Positions 18,417 to 28,955 of a DNA stretch of 64,000 nt are shown one piece after another. A program made the position numbers and the translations under genes. Source of the DNA: Cyclobacteriaceae bacterium (GTDB lineage: Bacteria; Bacteroidota; Bacteroidia; Cytophagales; Cyclobacteriaceae); the NCBI GenBank assembly GCA_019638285.1, contig JAHBUB010000005.1:84120-148119 (forward strand), written 5' to 3'. Positions within the stretch are counted from its first letter, which is position 1. The number at the start of each line of letters is the position of its first letter. The notes beneath the pieces were generated by a model. That model did no database searches and had not been told where the DNA came from. It saw nothing but the letters and a program-made list of their open reading frames with translations.

Positions 18417-19493
18417 ATGAACAATTTATATACCGAAAAAGTACTTAGGGAATTTGCTTATAGCATATTCAGAAAAATGGAATGTTCTGAGCAAGATGCG
18501 TTACTCGCCTCCGATGTACTCCTTCGATCTGACCTTCGTGGCATCGACTCACATGGAGTTGCGAGATTAAGCGGATACGTGAGGCTATGGGAAGCTGGCA
18601 GGATTAATGCAAAACCAGTTACTAAAATCACCCATGAAACCCCAAGCACTGCAGTATTGGATGGCGACCGGGGACTTGGATTGGTGGTGGCCCCCAGGGC
18701 CATGAATGTTGCTATAGAAAAGGCTAAAATATGTGGCACCGGCTGGGTGGCTGTTAAGAATTCCAACCATTTTGGGATCGCTGGCTACCACTCAATGATG
18801 GCGTTGCAACATGACATGATTGGAATATCAATGACCAATGCCAGTCCTTTGGTGGCTCCTACATTTTCAACTGAACGGCTGTTGGGTACAAATCCCATTT
18901 GTATCGCCATCCCTGCAGGCGAACAACCACCTTTTGTTGCTGATTTTGCCACGACCACCGCAGCCAATGGTAAGTTAGAAATGCTTCAACGCAAGAATGA
19001 AAAGGCACCTTTAGGATGGGTGCAAACCAAAGAAGGGAAGCCTACCACAAACGCTCATGGCGTGAAAGAGGGTGGCTCGCTTGTTCCACTGGGTAGCGAC
19101 CGAGAGCATGGCAGTCATAAAGGATTCAGTCTGGGTGCCTGGGTAGATATATTTTCTGGTGTGCTCTCTGGGGCCAATTATGGGCCTTGGGTGCCTCCAT
19201 TTGTAAGTTTTCTTGCGCCCCCTCCTGATCCCGTAGGTGAGGGAATAGGTCATTTTGTAGGGGCTATGCGTGTTGATGCATTTCGTCCTAAGGAAGACTT
19301 TAAGAAACACATGGATAATTGGATTGCCCGCTTTCGAAAGGCAAACACTATAGTCGGTCAGGAAAAAGTAATAATACCAGGAGATCCTGAACGAGAGCAG
19401 GAAAAAATACGATTAATGGAAGGGATTGTCCTTAATGAAAAGGTAGTAGAAGATTTGAAAGAAATTGCCAATAGATTTCAGGTATCCTTCTAA
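18417..19493 (+). CDS. Ldh-family (malate/L-lactate/ureidoglycolate-type) NAD(P) dehydrogenase
   Basis: A 358-residue member of the type 2 malate/L-lactate dehydrogenase family, unrelated in fold to Rossmann lactate dehydrogenases. Signatures are RGIDSHGVARL near residue 42, with the catalytic His, and the NSNHFGIAGYH stretch near residue 118. LLGTNPICIAIP and the C-terminal GSHKGFSLGAWVDIFSGVLSGA also fit. Family members oxidise 2-hydroxy acids such as malate, sulfolactate or ureidoglycolate; the substrate cannot be chosen here. It is divergent from the DUF4139 gene and its stop overlaps the convergent barrel gene by four bases. Confidence 0.88.
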   Translation: MNNLYTEKVLREFAYSIFRKMECSEQDALLASDVLLRSDLRGIDSHGVARLSGYVRLWEAGRINAKPVTKITHETPSTAVLDGDRGLGLVVAPRAMNVAIEKAKICGTGWVAVKNSNHFGIAGYHSMMALQHDMIGISMTNASPLVAPTFSTERLLGTNPICIAIPAGEQPPFVADFATTTAANGKLEMLQRKNEKAPLGWVQTKEGKPTTNAHGVKEGGSLVPLGSDREHGSHKGFSLGAWVDIFSGVLSGANYGPWVPPFVSFLAPPPDPVGEGIGHFVGAMRVDAFRPKEDFKKHMDNWIARFRKANTIVGQEKVIIPGDPEREQEKIRLMEGIVLNEKVVEDLKEIANRFQVSF

Positions 19494-20023
19494 AAAGAAA
19501 AATATACCCTGAACACCCATGGAGAGGCAAAGGCTCGCTCTGTATTGGAGTAGATCACATCGTACAACGCCATAGCATTGAGAGAACCTCGCCTACCCAA
19601 CGGTTGGGAATAGCCCAACCCAATAAGGAATCGATCAAAATTCTTTCTTTCGCTATTATACAGGGTAGGTGTATTTAATACATTATACTCTGTATAGGCA
19701 AACAATTGACCAAAATTATACCTCAAAAAAGGACTCACTCCATATTGGTCAATTTTAGAACCATAGTCTGGATAGGAATAGTGTTGCCATTGTAAACCGA
19801 TACCTCCGGAAAACTGAGGTGTGATCATATAGCCAATTATGGGATTGAGGCCAATATAAAAATAGCGATTGCCGTATGAGTCGCTGCCTCCATTCAAGCC
19901 AAAACCACCACCAACATAAAGCCGATCTTTAAGTCCCCACCCGGATCTTTCATCAATCTCACGTTGTGCATAAGCAACACTTGAAAGCAAGAGGATACAC
20001 ATAAGTAGCCAGGAGGCCTTCAT
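19490..20023 (-). CDS. Small outer-membrane beta-barrel-like protein
   Basis: A 177-residue exported protein. A signal peptide is visible (LLMCILLLSSVAYAQ), and the mature part alternates glycine/aromatic residues in short strands (YVGGGFGLNGG, GGIGLQWQHYSYP) and ends in an aromatic strand WVFRVYFSF, as outer-membrane barrels do. No named family is recognised beyond a generic barrel. It follows the ftsB-like gene by five bases on the same strand and overlaps the convergent dehydrogenase stop by four bases. Confidence 0.72.
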   Translation of the reverse strand: MKASWLLMCILLLSSVAYAQREIDERSGWGLKDRLYVGGGFGLNGGSDSYGNRYFYIGLNPIIGYMITPQFSGGIGLQWQHYSYPDYGSKIDQYGVSPFLRYNFGQLFAYTEYNVLNTPTLYNSERKNFDRFLIGLGYSQPLGRRGSLNAMALYDVIYSNTERAFASPWVFRVYFSF

Positions 20024-20028
20024 TGAAT

Positions 20029-20322
20029 TTATTCTTTAACCTGAATGATAAACAAATCCTCGGTTTCCTTTTTCATTAAGTACTTTTCACGCGCAAACTT
20101 CTCTAAAAGTTCTTTGTTTGTCATTAATTCGTTTCTGTCCTTTTCCACTTCGAGAATTTTAGTTTCATAGTACTCTTTTTCACCCTGCAACGCACGAAGT
20201 TTGGCACCCATTCCAAAACGAGTAATCAGATCATTCGAATCCACAAAAATCATCCAAATCAAAAAGAAGAAGCCCGTGAGAAAGTAGAAATTCTTAAAAA
20301 TAGGAGGTAGCCTTTTTAACAT
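20029..20322 (-). CDS. FtsB/DivIC-like septum formation initiator
   Basis: A 97-residue bitopic division protein. A short cytoplasmic end precedes one membrane helix (about 10-28), then a coiled coil (about 42-75) and the typical FAREKYLMKKETEDLFIIQ tail of DivIC/FtsB. It should join the FtsL/FtsQ-type complex at the septum. In many Bacteroidota this gene directly follows eno; here eno is about 4 kb upstream with other genes between. Confidence 0.85.
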   Translation of the reverse strand: MLKRLPPIFKNFYFLTGFFFLIWMIFVDSNDLITRFGMGAKLRALQGEKEYYETKILEVEKDRNELMTNKELLEKFAREKYLMKKETEDLFIIQVKE

Positions 20323-20393
20323 AGCTTAAAAAATGGTTTCACGAAGGTAAGAAATCTGGTGCAAATTCACACAATACTCCACTTATGAATGGA

Positions 20394-20834
20394 TCAGCCC
20401 TCTTGGAGCTGGCTCCATTCCTCCTCTCTTACCACCTTTTCCTTCCCGCTTACTTTTTTGATTAGTGCTATTTTCAACCTTCCCTTTCCCTTAAACCATA
20501 TTCGAAAAGGCAATTCTTCGCCATTTTTAGGATCCACATAAATTCCGGCACTTCCTTGCGCAATGGTTTTTAGGATCAGGTCTTTAATCAATCTGGCGCC
20601 AAGCACATGCTGTTGGTCGCTCTTGATAGAATTAATCCATATAATATCACCTTGAAATACCGAATCAATGTTATGCAGAAGTATACGCATTGTCTGTGAT
20701 TCATTCACCCAGATTCCGGTGAGTTGTGATTCCAGTCTGGATTTTGAATTTTTCAACTTAAAAATAAGCAACGCAGAAAATACAGCTATCGCAAATGATA
20801 CTATGAGATACAGTATGGGATAATAGGTTTCCAT
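20394..20834 (-). CDS. Membrane-anchored DUF2147-like protein, copy 1
   Basis: A 146-residue protein from the ATG at 20834; a TTG at 20852 is possible. One N-terminal membrane helix (about 5-25) is followed by a beta-rich domain: LTGIWVNESQTMRILLHNID, a GxIIW-type strand, then YVDPKNGEELPFRIWFKGKGRLKIALI and REEEWSQLQ. It is clearly related to the gene immediately upstream on the same strand, which shares GVWIN, YIDP, EFEFKVKLKGSNRLKV and RKEEW. The pattern recalls DUF2147/lipocalin-like domains. Function unknown. Confidence 0.6.
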   Translation of the reverse strand: METYYPILYLIVSFAIAVFSALLIFKLKNSKSRLESQLTGIWVNESQTMRILLHNIDSVFQGDIIWINSIKSDQQHVLGARLIKDLILKTIAQGSAGIYVDPKNGEELPFRIWFKGKGRLKIALIKKVSGKEKVVREEEWSQLQEG

Positions 20835-20856
20835 GATTTCAATGTTTGTCAATTTC

Positions 20857-21267
20857 TCAGAACGGCTGTATTAATTTCCATTCTTCCTTTCGTACCAAAT
20901 CTTCATTTTCCATGTAACATACTTTTAGTCTGTTACTTCCTTTTAGCTTAACCTTAAATTCAAATTCCTTCAAGGTGTAGGGGTCAATGTATTTGCCTGT
21001 GCTCCAATTCCATATTGATTTAAGTCTCACACTATTCACTACCATTTTACCAATCACAATTTGACTATTGTTTTCGCGTACATCAGCTGAAACCACATGG
21101 CCATAAAGACAAGCATCCTGCTGATGAATCATAATCTGAAGCGTACCAGATTGATTGATCCAGACCCCCGAGAGTTTCCACCCTAAATAATTTGATGAAC
21201 CGGGTAGGTCAAAAATTATCACGAGGGTAATCACTATAATGATGGTGCAAATAAGAAGCAGAATCAT
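20857..21267 (-). CDS. Membrane-anchored DUF2147-like protein, copy 2
   Basis: A 136-residue protein. A hydrophobic N-terminal segment (about 1-20) is followed by the same domain as the neighbouring gene: LSGVWINQSGTLQIMIHQQD, GHVVSADV, KYIDPYTLKEFEFKVKLKGSNRLKV and RKEEWKLIQPF. The two genes are separated by 4 to 22 bases depending on the start used and are likely one transcript arising from tandem duplication. No catalytic residues are obvious; the domain may bind a ligand or carbohydrate, which is speculation. Confidence 0.6.
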   Translation of the reverse strand: MILLLICTIIIVITLVIIFDLPGSSNYLGWKLSGVWINQSGTLQIMIHQQDACLYGHVVSADVRENNSQIVIGKMVVNSVRLKSIWNWSTGKYIDPYTLKEFEFKVKLKGSNRLKVCYMENEDLVRKEEWKLIQPF

Positions 21268-21843
21268 ATTTAAATTCTTTTATCTCAAACCTATAGGCAA
21301 AAGACACTCTAAATAAATAGGATAGTAGTCTTCTAACTCAAAAAGTGCATTTCCAGGCTCAAATGTTGGTTTTTTAGTTAGCGAGCAAATGGTTGAAAAG
21401 CTGTTCTTTGCTCAGTAAAGACCCATATTGGGAAGTAAATTTTAAATTTGAGACGATGAGAAAATGGATTTATAGACCGTTCGTCTTGAACTTTGAGTCT
21501 AGATCTAAGCGATAAAACACACCATGCCCTGCGGATATATTTTTAAGTTTGTCTAAAACGCCTAATTCAAAATACTCCAATTGTGCACTAGAGGTCTCAA
21601 ATGAATTTTAGAAGCAGGTTTCCTTCTAAAAAGCTCAAAGTGAGAATCGGATCAAGCTTTGAATATCTTGGCCCCTTCTTTCTTTTAACCAATGAAAGTT
21701 TTTAAAGGATCGTGCTGCATTGTAATAAGAATACGTTGATATTAAGCGTCTTCATTGTATCAAAAATAACGTTGATGATACCTTGTCGTTTGCTAACTAA
21801 CTTCAAGTCTATCTGTTATTTTTGTTCCTTAGAAAGAGATGAA
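21268..21843. other. Intergenic region, possible promoter for the NTF2-like gene
   Basis: About 575 bases without a convincing gene. A reading frame open from 21712 joins the NTF2-like gene but its first 44 codons do not look like protein of that family. TATTTTTG at 21817-21824 matches the -7 element 20 bases before the ATG at 21844; the nearest TTTG (21789-21792) is 24 bases away, longer than usual. Nothing else is recognised. Confidence 0.4.
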
Positions 21844-22206
21844 ATGACCAATAATGAATTGAATAGAACTGCTTTAGAATGGTTTGAGGCGTTCAATCAG
21901 CATGATCTTGAAAAATTATTGAGGCTTTATCACGAAGAGGCAGAGCACTACAGTCCGAAATTGAAAGTAAAATACCCGGAAACTTTAGGCTTAATAAAAG
22001 GAAAAGAAGCATTACGCAACTGGTGGCAAGAGGCTTTCGAAAGACTACCCTCTCTTCAATACAAAATGCTTCATCTTATCTCGCACGAGAACAGGGTATT
22101 CATGGATTATATCAGGCAGGTGGATAACGAAGAAGACCTTAGAGTAGGAGAAACGCTTGAAATTAATGATGGATTAATTGTCGCTTCACGTGTTTATCAC
22201 AGTTGA
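21844..22206 (+). CDS. SnoaL/NTF2-like protein
   Basis: A 120-residue protein from the ATG at 21844. TALEWFEAFNQHDLEKLLRLYHEEAEHYSP is the classic first helix pair of the cone-shaped NTF2-like fold, followed by the GKEALRNWWQEAF segment and a curved beta sheet ending in GETLEINDGLIVASRVYHS. Members include isomerases, hydrolases and ligand binders; without a clear active site no reaction can be named. It stands alone, with long gaps on both sides. Confidence 0.75.
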   Translation: MTNNELNRTALEWFEAFNQHDLEKLLRLYHEEAEHYSPKLKVKYPETLGLIKGKEALRNWWQEAFERLPSLQYKMLHLISHENRVFMDYIRQVDNEEDLRVGETLEINDGLIVASRVYHS

Positions 22207-22447
22207 CGCAACATTTTTTTGTAGAATATATTTCCCATCCAATACCCCATTGCTACAATTCAAATTGTACTAACAATCAACTGTTCATCCAAAATCAGGA
22301 TATAGCACCGCAGGGGCACAGCCGTAAAAGGGCCATCCCATTTTGTAAACGAACATTTTTAGTCTTAGTGCATTTTTCAACTCACACGCAGTACTTTCTG
22401 GCTTAAAATTTGATTTACTGTAGCTAGTAATTTATTAAAAAAATACT

Positions 22448-23278
22448 ATGAGTCCGTGTAAAACTAGTATAGTGAAGAGTTTAGCTATTTATCTTTTGGC
22501 ATTTGGCTTCCTTTTGTCTTCATGCAGTGATGACAACGAAATTGGAACACCTCCCGGTCCTGCTCCGGAAATACCTCCTATTTCCACTTTTGAAATTGAT
22601 TTAAATCAACTTCCTCAAGATAATGGCGGCAGAGTGGGTGGACGCACCAATACAATGGACAATTGGGGGCACGCAGCTATCGGCATAGGCGTTTGGAATC
22701 TGATTTTGGGCGTATCCACTGTTGTCCCTGTGGCGGCATTCAAAGCATCCATCAACCAAACTCCTGAGTTCATTGGTAATAATACTTGGCAATGGAAATA
22801 TGATTTTTCAGTGGCCAATGTTCAACATTCAGCAAAGCTCCAAGGAACTTTGGTAAGTAATGGTGTGGACTGGAAAATGCTGTTGTCAAAAGAAGGTGCA
22901 TTTACAGATTATGAATGGTACAGCGGTCATGCGAACGCAGAACGCACAGTGGGTACTTGGACCTTGAACTTTGGGCCAGATGAAAACAGGCCATTTATTC
23001 AAATTGATTGGGATAGGAATATCAACAATACTGTGGCTGATATTAAATATACCAGCATAGACCCCAATGCCATCGGCAAGGGCAGTTACATTTATTTTGG
23101 AATAAATGAAGAAACCCTTTTCAATGCATTCTATCAAATCTTTGATAAGGAGCATGAAAACATGATTGAAATAGAATGGAATCGTAGTACCAATGAAGGA
23201 AGAGTACGTAATCCAAATTATTTTGGAAACAATGAATTCCACTGCTGGAATGCCGCTTTAGAGGATGTGAACTGCTGA
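22448..23278 (+). CDS. Lipoprotein of unknown function
   Basis: A 276-residue lipoprotein. The signal peptide ends in the lipobox FLLSSC with Cys 26, followed by the acidic, Pro-rich linker SDDNEIGTPPGPAPEIPP. The remainder is beta-rich with many Trp and Asn: NTWQWKYDFSV, GTLVSNGVDWKMLLSKE, GTWTLNFG, RPFIQIDWDRN. These look like repeated antiparallel strands of a sandwich or small barrel. No family is recognised. Two Cys in the last 12 residues (EFHCWNAALEDVNC) could form a disulphide. It stands alone and is followed by a perfect 12-base hairpin. Confidence 0.7.
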   Translation: MSPCKTSIVKSLAIYLLAFGFLLSSCSDDNEIGTPPGPAPEIPPISTFEIDLNQLPQDNGGRVGGRTNTMDNWGHAAIGIGVWNLILGVSTVVPVAAFKASINQTPEFIGNNTWQWKYDFSVANVQHSAKLQGTLVSNGVDWKMLLSKEGAFTDYEWYSGHANAERTVGTWTLNFGPDENRPFIQIDWDRNINNTVADIKYTSIDPNAIGKGSYIYFGINEETLFNAFYQIFDKEHENMIEIEWNRSTNEGRVRNPNYFGNNEFHCWNAALEDVNC

Positions 23279-23293
23279 TATTTTAACAAGGAA

Positions 23294-23322
23294 AGCTTTC
23301 AGGTTGTAAAAACCTGAAAGCT
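23294..23322 (+). terminator. Hairpin after the orphan lipoprotein gene
   Basis: Perfect 12-base stem AGCTTTCAGGTT / AACCTGAAAGCT with a five-base loop, starting 16 bases after the stop. It lacks a T run on either strand, so it is a candidate terminator or 3' stabiliser only. Confidence 0.45.
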
Positions 23323-23384
23323 CCTCATTAAAGATTGTTCTTTTCTATGTAGAAGATGTTGGGATTTTCAATTGTGGCGGCACT

Positions 23385-24101
23385 TCATTCCAATACCTTG
23401 CCCTTCATAATGGCATTGAAATAGGTGGGAATTTCTGCTTCAAAGGTCATTTTTTCCTTTGTAAACGGATGCGAAATAGTAATGGAAGAAGCGTGAAGGG
23501 CGAGCCTTTTTACTCCTTTGTCTTTATTGCCATATACTTTATCACCAGCCACTGGATACCCCATTTCAGAGAGATGGACCCGGATTTGATGCTTTCTGCC
23601 TGTATAAAGATTAATAGCCAACAAGCTGAATTTACCCGACTCCTTCATTACTTTCACTCCTGTTTCTGCTAGTTTCCCTTTCGTTGGGTCGTCCACTGAG
23701 TATACTTTAAAAGCATTATTTTCTACAAGGTAGGTTGAGATCACTCCTTCCTTTTCTTCAAGTATTCCATGCACTACAGCTGTATATTCTTTTGTAAAAC
23801 TTTCCCAGGCATCTTGCAAGTAATGTTTTACTTTTTCGCTTTTCGCAAACACCAAAACTCCGGAAGTATCTTTATCAAGTCGATGGACGATGTACACTCT
23901 GTTTCTGGATTTTGGATTTCCTTTTTGCACATAGTCGTTCAAAATGTAATGAGCAGTATTTTCCTTTTCTTTGGCATTGCTAATGGTAAGGAGACCATTG
24001 ACTTTATCTACTACCAGAATATCCCGATCTTCAAAAAGAATTTTAAGCCCCTTTGGGGCGTATTTTTTAGGAGGCCGCTTGAATTCCTTTCTTTCTTGCA
24101 C
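23385..24101 (-). CDS. RluA-family RNA pseudouridine synthase
   Basis: A 238-residue enzyme that isomerises uridine in rRNA or tRNA. The catalytic motif VHRLDKDTSGVLVFAK (with the nucleophilic Asp) lies near residue 70, and INLYTGRKHQIRVHLSEMGYPVAGDKVYG is the conserved C-terminal part. There is no S4 domain, so it is closest to the short RluA/RluC-type group. The RNA target is unknown. It follows eno by 89 bases on the same strand. Confidence 0.92.
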   Translation of the reverse strand: MQERKEFKRPPKKYAPKGLKILFEDRDILVVDKVNGLLTISNAKEKENTAHYILNDYVQKGNPKSRNRVYIVHRLDKDTSGVLVFAKSEKVKHYLQDAWESFTKEYTAVVHGILEEKEGVISTYLVENNAFKVYSVDDPTKGKLAETGVKVMKESGKFSLLAINLYTGRKHQIRVHLSEMGYPVAGDKVYGNKDKGVKRLALHASSITISHPFTKEKMTFEAEIPTYFNAIMKGKVLE

Positions 24102-24190
24102 GGTAATAATCCTTTTAAGAATACAGTTTTATGGAGAGGGTAAGAAAAAAATATACTTCAATCCCTCACTTTGCTACAATGGTATGATCT

Positions 24191-25477
<1,287 letters not shown>

Positions 25478-26614
25478 TTAGGGTTTTAAATTTAGAGATG
25501 CCGTTGCTCGTAAGGTCTTGTTTGTCTCTTTAATCATATCAACAAACTGATCAAACAAATACCTTGAGTCGTGAGGACCAGGAGATGCCTCTGGGTGATA
25601 TTGAACAGAGAATGCTTTCTTCGCCTTCACACTCAGCCCCATAATTGTTTTGTCATTGAGATGAATATGTGTGACTTCCACATTTTTGTTCTTCTCAACA
25701 TCTTTTTCACTCACAGCAAATCCGTGGTTTTGAGAAGTCATTTCTCCTAAACCAGTAATCAAATTTTTTACCGGATGATTTAAACCACGATGCCCATTGT
25801 GCATTTTATAGGTAGAAATACCATTGGCCAATGCCAATAATTGATGCCCCAGACAGATCCCAAAAAGAGGTTTATCAGAATTCATCATTTCCCCAACTGA
25901 AATTATTGCATAATCCATAGTGGCAGGATCACCCGGCCCATTTGAAACAAAATACCCATCTGGATTCCACTTCTCCATTTCTTCATAAGTTGTTTTAGCA
26001 GGAAATACCTGCAGATAACAACCTCTTGCTACCAGATTGGTAAGTATACTTTTTTTGACTCCAACATCAAGAACAGCCACTTTATAAGGAGAATTGCTGT
26101 CACCTTCAAAGTACGGTTTCTTTGTACACACTACAGAGGCTAGCTCCAGCCCATCCATTGATGGCACATTGTTAAGCTGCTTCTTTAGCTCTTCAGGACT
26201 TAACTCTGATGAAATAATGGCATTCATCGCCCCCTTGCTACGAATGTGACGCACCAACATACGCGTGTCCACATCTGAAATACCCACCACATTATTTTTT
26301 TCTAAATAGGATTGCAAACTTTCAGTTGCTGTTTTTCTGCTGTAATCCTGAGAAAATTCATTTATCACTAAACCTTTAATTTTTGGGCCATCCGACTCCT
26401 GCTCTGTATCCAGAGAGCCGTAATTTCCTATGTGCGCAGTAGTATTTATTACAATCTGGCCATAGTAAGAGGGGTCTGTATAGATTTCCTGGTAGCCGGT
26501 CATCCCTGTGTTAAAGCAAATTTCTCCTCCTGAAGTCCCCCTCTTTCCTATTGCTTTTCCTTCTATTAAAAGTCCGTCTGCTAAAAGTAAATACGCTTTG
26601 CCTGTTGAATTCAT
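25478..26614 (-). CDS. carA: Carbamoyl-phosphate synthase small subunit
   Basis: Glutamine amidotransferase subunit that feeds ammonia to CarB for pyrimidine and arginine synthesis. It has 378 residues. The N-terminal CarA-specific domain shows CFNTGMTGYQEIYTDPSY, and the class I glutaminase domain has the nucleophile in GICLGHQLLALANG and the His-Glu pair in VQYHPEASPGPHDS. A terminator separates it from rplQ, so it likely has its own promoter; TATTTTTG on the minus strand at 26632-26639 fits the -7 element, but the -33 TTTG is missing. The carB gene is not here. Confidence 0.96.
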   Translation of the reverse strand: MNSTGKAYLLLADGLLIEGKAIGKRGTSGGEICFNTGMTGYQEIYTDPSYYGQIVINTTAHIGNYGSLDTEQESDGPKIKGLVINEFSQDYSRKTATESLQSYLEKNNVVGISDVDTRMLVRHIRSKGAMNAIISSELSPEELKKQLNNVPSMDGLELASVVCTKKPYFEGDSNSPYKVAVLDVGVKKSILTNLVARGCYLQVFPAKTTYEEMEKWNPDGYFVSNGPGDPATMDYAIISVGEMMNSDKPLFGICLGHQLLALANGISTYKMHNGHRGLNHPVKNLITGLGEMTSQNHGFAVSEKDVEKNKNVEVTHIHLNDKTIMGLSVKAKKAFSVQYHPEASPGPHDSRYLFDQFVDMIKETNKTLRATASLNLKP

Positions 26615-26702
26615 CTTGTTGTTTGGTTTGACAAAAATAACCTGTTTCGAGTTTGATCTTGGGATATATCACTTAAAATTTCCCGATCAATTGACAGGGC
26701 AT

Positions 26703-26738
26703 AAAAAAAGGGATCAGTAATGACAACTGATCCCTTTT
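26703..26738 (-). terminator. Intrinsic terminator of the ribosomal operon
   Basis: On the minus strand AAGGGATCAGT pairs with ACTGATCCCTT around a short loop, followed by seven T. It lies about 20 bases after the rplQ stop and ends the 14-kb S10-spc-alpha cluster before carA. Confidence 0.9.
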
Positions 26739-26759
26739 CGGTATTTTTTGAATAAGCCA

Positions 26760-27314
26760 CTACTCTTCGTCCTTCTTTTTAGTGGTCTTCTTAGGTGCTT
26801 TCTTTGCAGCCTTCTTAGGCTTTTCTTTTGCCTCAGGAGCTTCTGAAGAAGAAGTTTCTACCTCTGCCTCATCTGAAGCATCATCCGATTTCTTGGATTT
26901 ACGGCCTCTGCGTGTTTTAGCCTTCTTCTCAACACCCTCTTTCTTGTAGATGTCATTAAAGTCTACCAACTCCATAAGACACATTTCAGCATTATCCCCA
27001 TGGCGTACATCACCAAATTTGATAATCCTGGTGTATCCTCCCGGACGATCGGCAATACGCGATGCTACCTCACCAAATAACATAGACACACTCTCTTTAT
27101 TTTGCAAATAAGCAAATACAGTTCTGCGTGAATGAGTAGTGTCAGTCTTTGATTTAGTAAGCAATGGCTCCACATACTTTCTCAATGCTTTGGCTTTAGC
27201 CACAGTCGTTGTGATCCTTTTGTTCAGGATCAGTGACGATGCCATGTTGGAAAGCAAAGCGTGGCGATGGGCTGCCTTGCGGCCAAGATGATTAATTTTC
27301 TTCCCGTGTCTCAT
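26760..27314 (-). CDS. rplQ: Ribosomal protein L17
   Basis: Large-subunit protein at the exit-tunnel side. [25 protein letters not shown] and [26 protein letters not shown] are canonical L17 within residues 1-125. A tail of about 60 residues follows, alternating basic, acidic and Ala/Lys-rich stretches, which is longer than in E. coli but usual in Bacteroidota. Its ATG overlaps the rpoA stop in a TAATG junction. Last gene of the operon. Confidence 0.97.
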   Translation of the reverse strand: MRHGKKINHLGRKAAHRHALLSNMASSLILNKRITTTVAKAKALRKYVEPLLTKSKTDTTHSRRTVFAYLQNKESVSMLFGEVASRIADRPGGYTRIIKFGDVRHGDNAEMCLMELVDFNDIYKKEGVEKKAKTRRGRKSKKSDDASDEAEVETSSSEAPEAKEKPKKAAKKAPKKTTKKKDEE

Positions 27315-28303
27315 TAGTCCTCTTCTAATTTATATTTTGAAAGATCCATTCCAAAGGTAAGGCTCTTTTCTGCTACTAACTGCTCTAATTCAGCCAGTGA
27401 TTTTTTTCCAAAGTTTCTAAACTTCATCATATCCGAAATCTCCAACCTCACCAGGTCGCCCAGTGACTTCACATCAGCTGCTTTGAGGCAGTTGTAAGCA
27501 CGCACTGAAAGATCTAAGTCATGCAAAGCCGTTTTCAACAGCTTTCTCATGTGAAGCATTTCTTCATCCACCTGCTCAACTTCACTGTCCTTGCCTGTCT
27601 CCAACTCAATAGATTTGTCGGAGAATAGACGGAAGTGCTGAATCAAAATAAAAGCAGCACCTTCTAAGGCCTTTTCAGGATGAATAGAACCGTCTGTCTC
27701 AATATCGATGACTAATTTCTCATAGTCAGTCTTTTGCTCAACACGGGTATTCTCTACACTATACTTTACGTTTTTCACAGGGGTGAAAATGGCATCGATA
27801 GGAATAAATCCAAATAATTGTTCAGTTGGTTTGTTCTCCTCGGCTGGTAAGTATCCTCGTCCTTTTTCCACAGTCAATTCAATTTCAAATTGTGCAGACT
27901 CGTCCAGATTACAGATTACATGATCCGGATTTAATACATCAAATCCAGAAGTGAATTTGGCAATATCACCAGCGGTAAACTGCTTCTGTTTCTTAATGTT
28001 TACGGTGATTTTGCTTTCAAAATTATCAGAATTCTTTTTCAGGCGAACCTGCTTTAGGTTCAAAATAATCTCTGATACATCTTCCACTACACCTTCTATC
28101 GTAGAGAACTCATGCAATACACCAGGAATTTTAATACCGGTTATGGCATATCCCTCCAATGAAGAAAGAAGAATTCTTCTCAATGCATTACCAATGGTTA
28201 CCCCGTATCCTCTTTCCAGTGGCTTGAAAGTGAAAAGGCCGCGAAAATCATCCGACTTTTCCATTACAACCTTTTCTGGCATCTGAAATGCTAATATTGA
28301 CAT
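27314..28303 (-). CDS. rpoA: RNA polymerase alpha subunit
   Basis: A 329-residue subunit with the N-terminal assembly domain ([30 protein letters not shown] near residue 27) and a C-terminal domain ([23 protein letters not shown] ... [12 protein letters not shown]) that contacts UP elements and activators. An acidic linker joins them. It is encoded between rpsD and rplQ and overlaps rplQ by a TAATG junction. Confidence 0.98.
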   Translation of the reverse strand: MSILAFQMPEKVVMEKSDDFRGLFTFKPLERGYGVTIGNALRRILLSSLEGYAITGIKIPGVLHEFSTIEGVVEDVSEIILNLKQVRLKKNSDNFESKITVNIKKQKQFTAGDIAKFTSGFDVLNPDHVICNLDESAQFEIELTVEKGRGYLPAEENKPTEQLFGFIPIDAIFTPVKNVKYSVENTRVEQKTDYEKLVIDIETDGSIHPEKALEGAAFILIQHFRLFSDKSIELETGKDSEVEQVDEEMLHMRKLLKTALHDLDLSVRAYNCLKAADVKSLGDLVRLEISDMMKFRNFGKKSLAELEQLVAEKSLTFGMDLSKYKLEED

Positions 28304-28328
28304 AGGTAATTTAATTTAATGTTAAATA

Positions 28329-28934
28329 TTACTTGGAGTACAACTCGACAATCAACTGCTCATTAATATTTTCTGGAATATCTTCACGAGGCGGAAGGGT
28401 AATGAACTTACCCACCATATCTCCGCCATCCCACTCTAACCAGCTGTGTCTTTTGGCCGAATGAGCCGATAGGCTATCCGTAATTGTCTCCAAAGATTTA
28501 GATTTTTCCCTTACCTCTATGGTTTCTCCGGGACGAAGTGTATAAGATGGAATATTTACCACTTCACCATTCACCAGAATATGCTTATGGACCACCAATT
28601 GACGTGCAGCTCTGCGTGTGGTTGCAATGCCCAAACGATATACCGTATTATCCAATCTTGACTCTAACAATTGAAGAAGCACTGATCCGGTAACGCCACT
28701 TTTACGTGCTGCCTTATCGAATATATTTTCAAATTGCTTTTCCAAAATACCATAGATGTATTTGGCTTTTTGCTTCTCCGCGAGCTGAACAGCATATTCT
28801 GAAAGCTTACGCCTCTTACCCTTACCGTGTTGACCGGGAGGATAAGCTTTCTTTTGAAGCGCTTTACTATCTCCCAGAATAGGCTCTCCGAACCTTCTTG
28901 AAATCTTTGTTTTAGGACCTGTATATCTTGCCAT
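28329..28934 (-). CDS. rpsD: Ribosomal protein S4
   Basis: Primary 16S rRNA-binding protein, 201 residues. [39 protein letters not shown] and the S4 RNA-binding domain ([27 protein letters not shown]) are present. The N-terminal zinc cysteines found in some S4 proteins are absent. In other bacteria S4 represses this alpha-operon segment; no such structure was identified here. It sits 21 bases after rpsK. Confidence 0.97.
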   Translation of the reverse strand: MARYTGPKTKISRRFGEPILGDSKALQKKAYPPGQHGKGKRRKLSEYAVQLAEKQKAKYIYGILEKQFENIFDKAARKSGVTGSVLLQLLESRLDNTVYRLGIATTRRAARQLVVHKHILVNGEVVNIPSYTLRPGETIEVREKSKSLETITDSLSAHSAKRHSWLEWDGGDMVGKFITLPPREDIPENINEQLIVELYSK

Positions 28935-28955
28935 GGCTAGATTATGCTCTATTAA

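Noticed and set aside
22203-22406. Plus-strand ORF after the NTF2-like gene
   Set aside because: Low-complexity, no motif, no start context; treated as non-coding.
26632-26639. carA promoter (TATTTTTG on the minus strand)
   Set aside because: The -7 box fits but no TTTG is found 17-21 bases upstream, so it was not listed as a feature.
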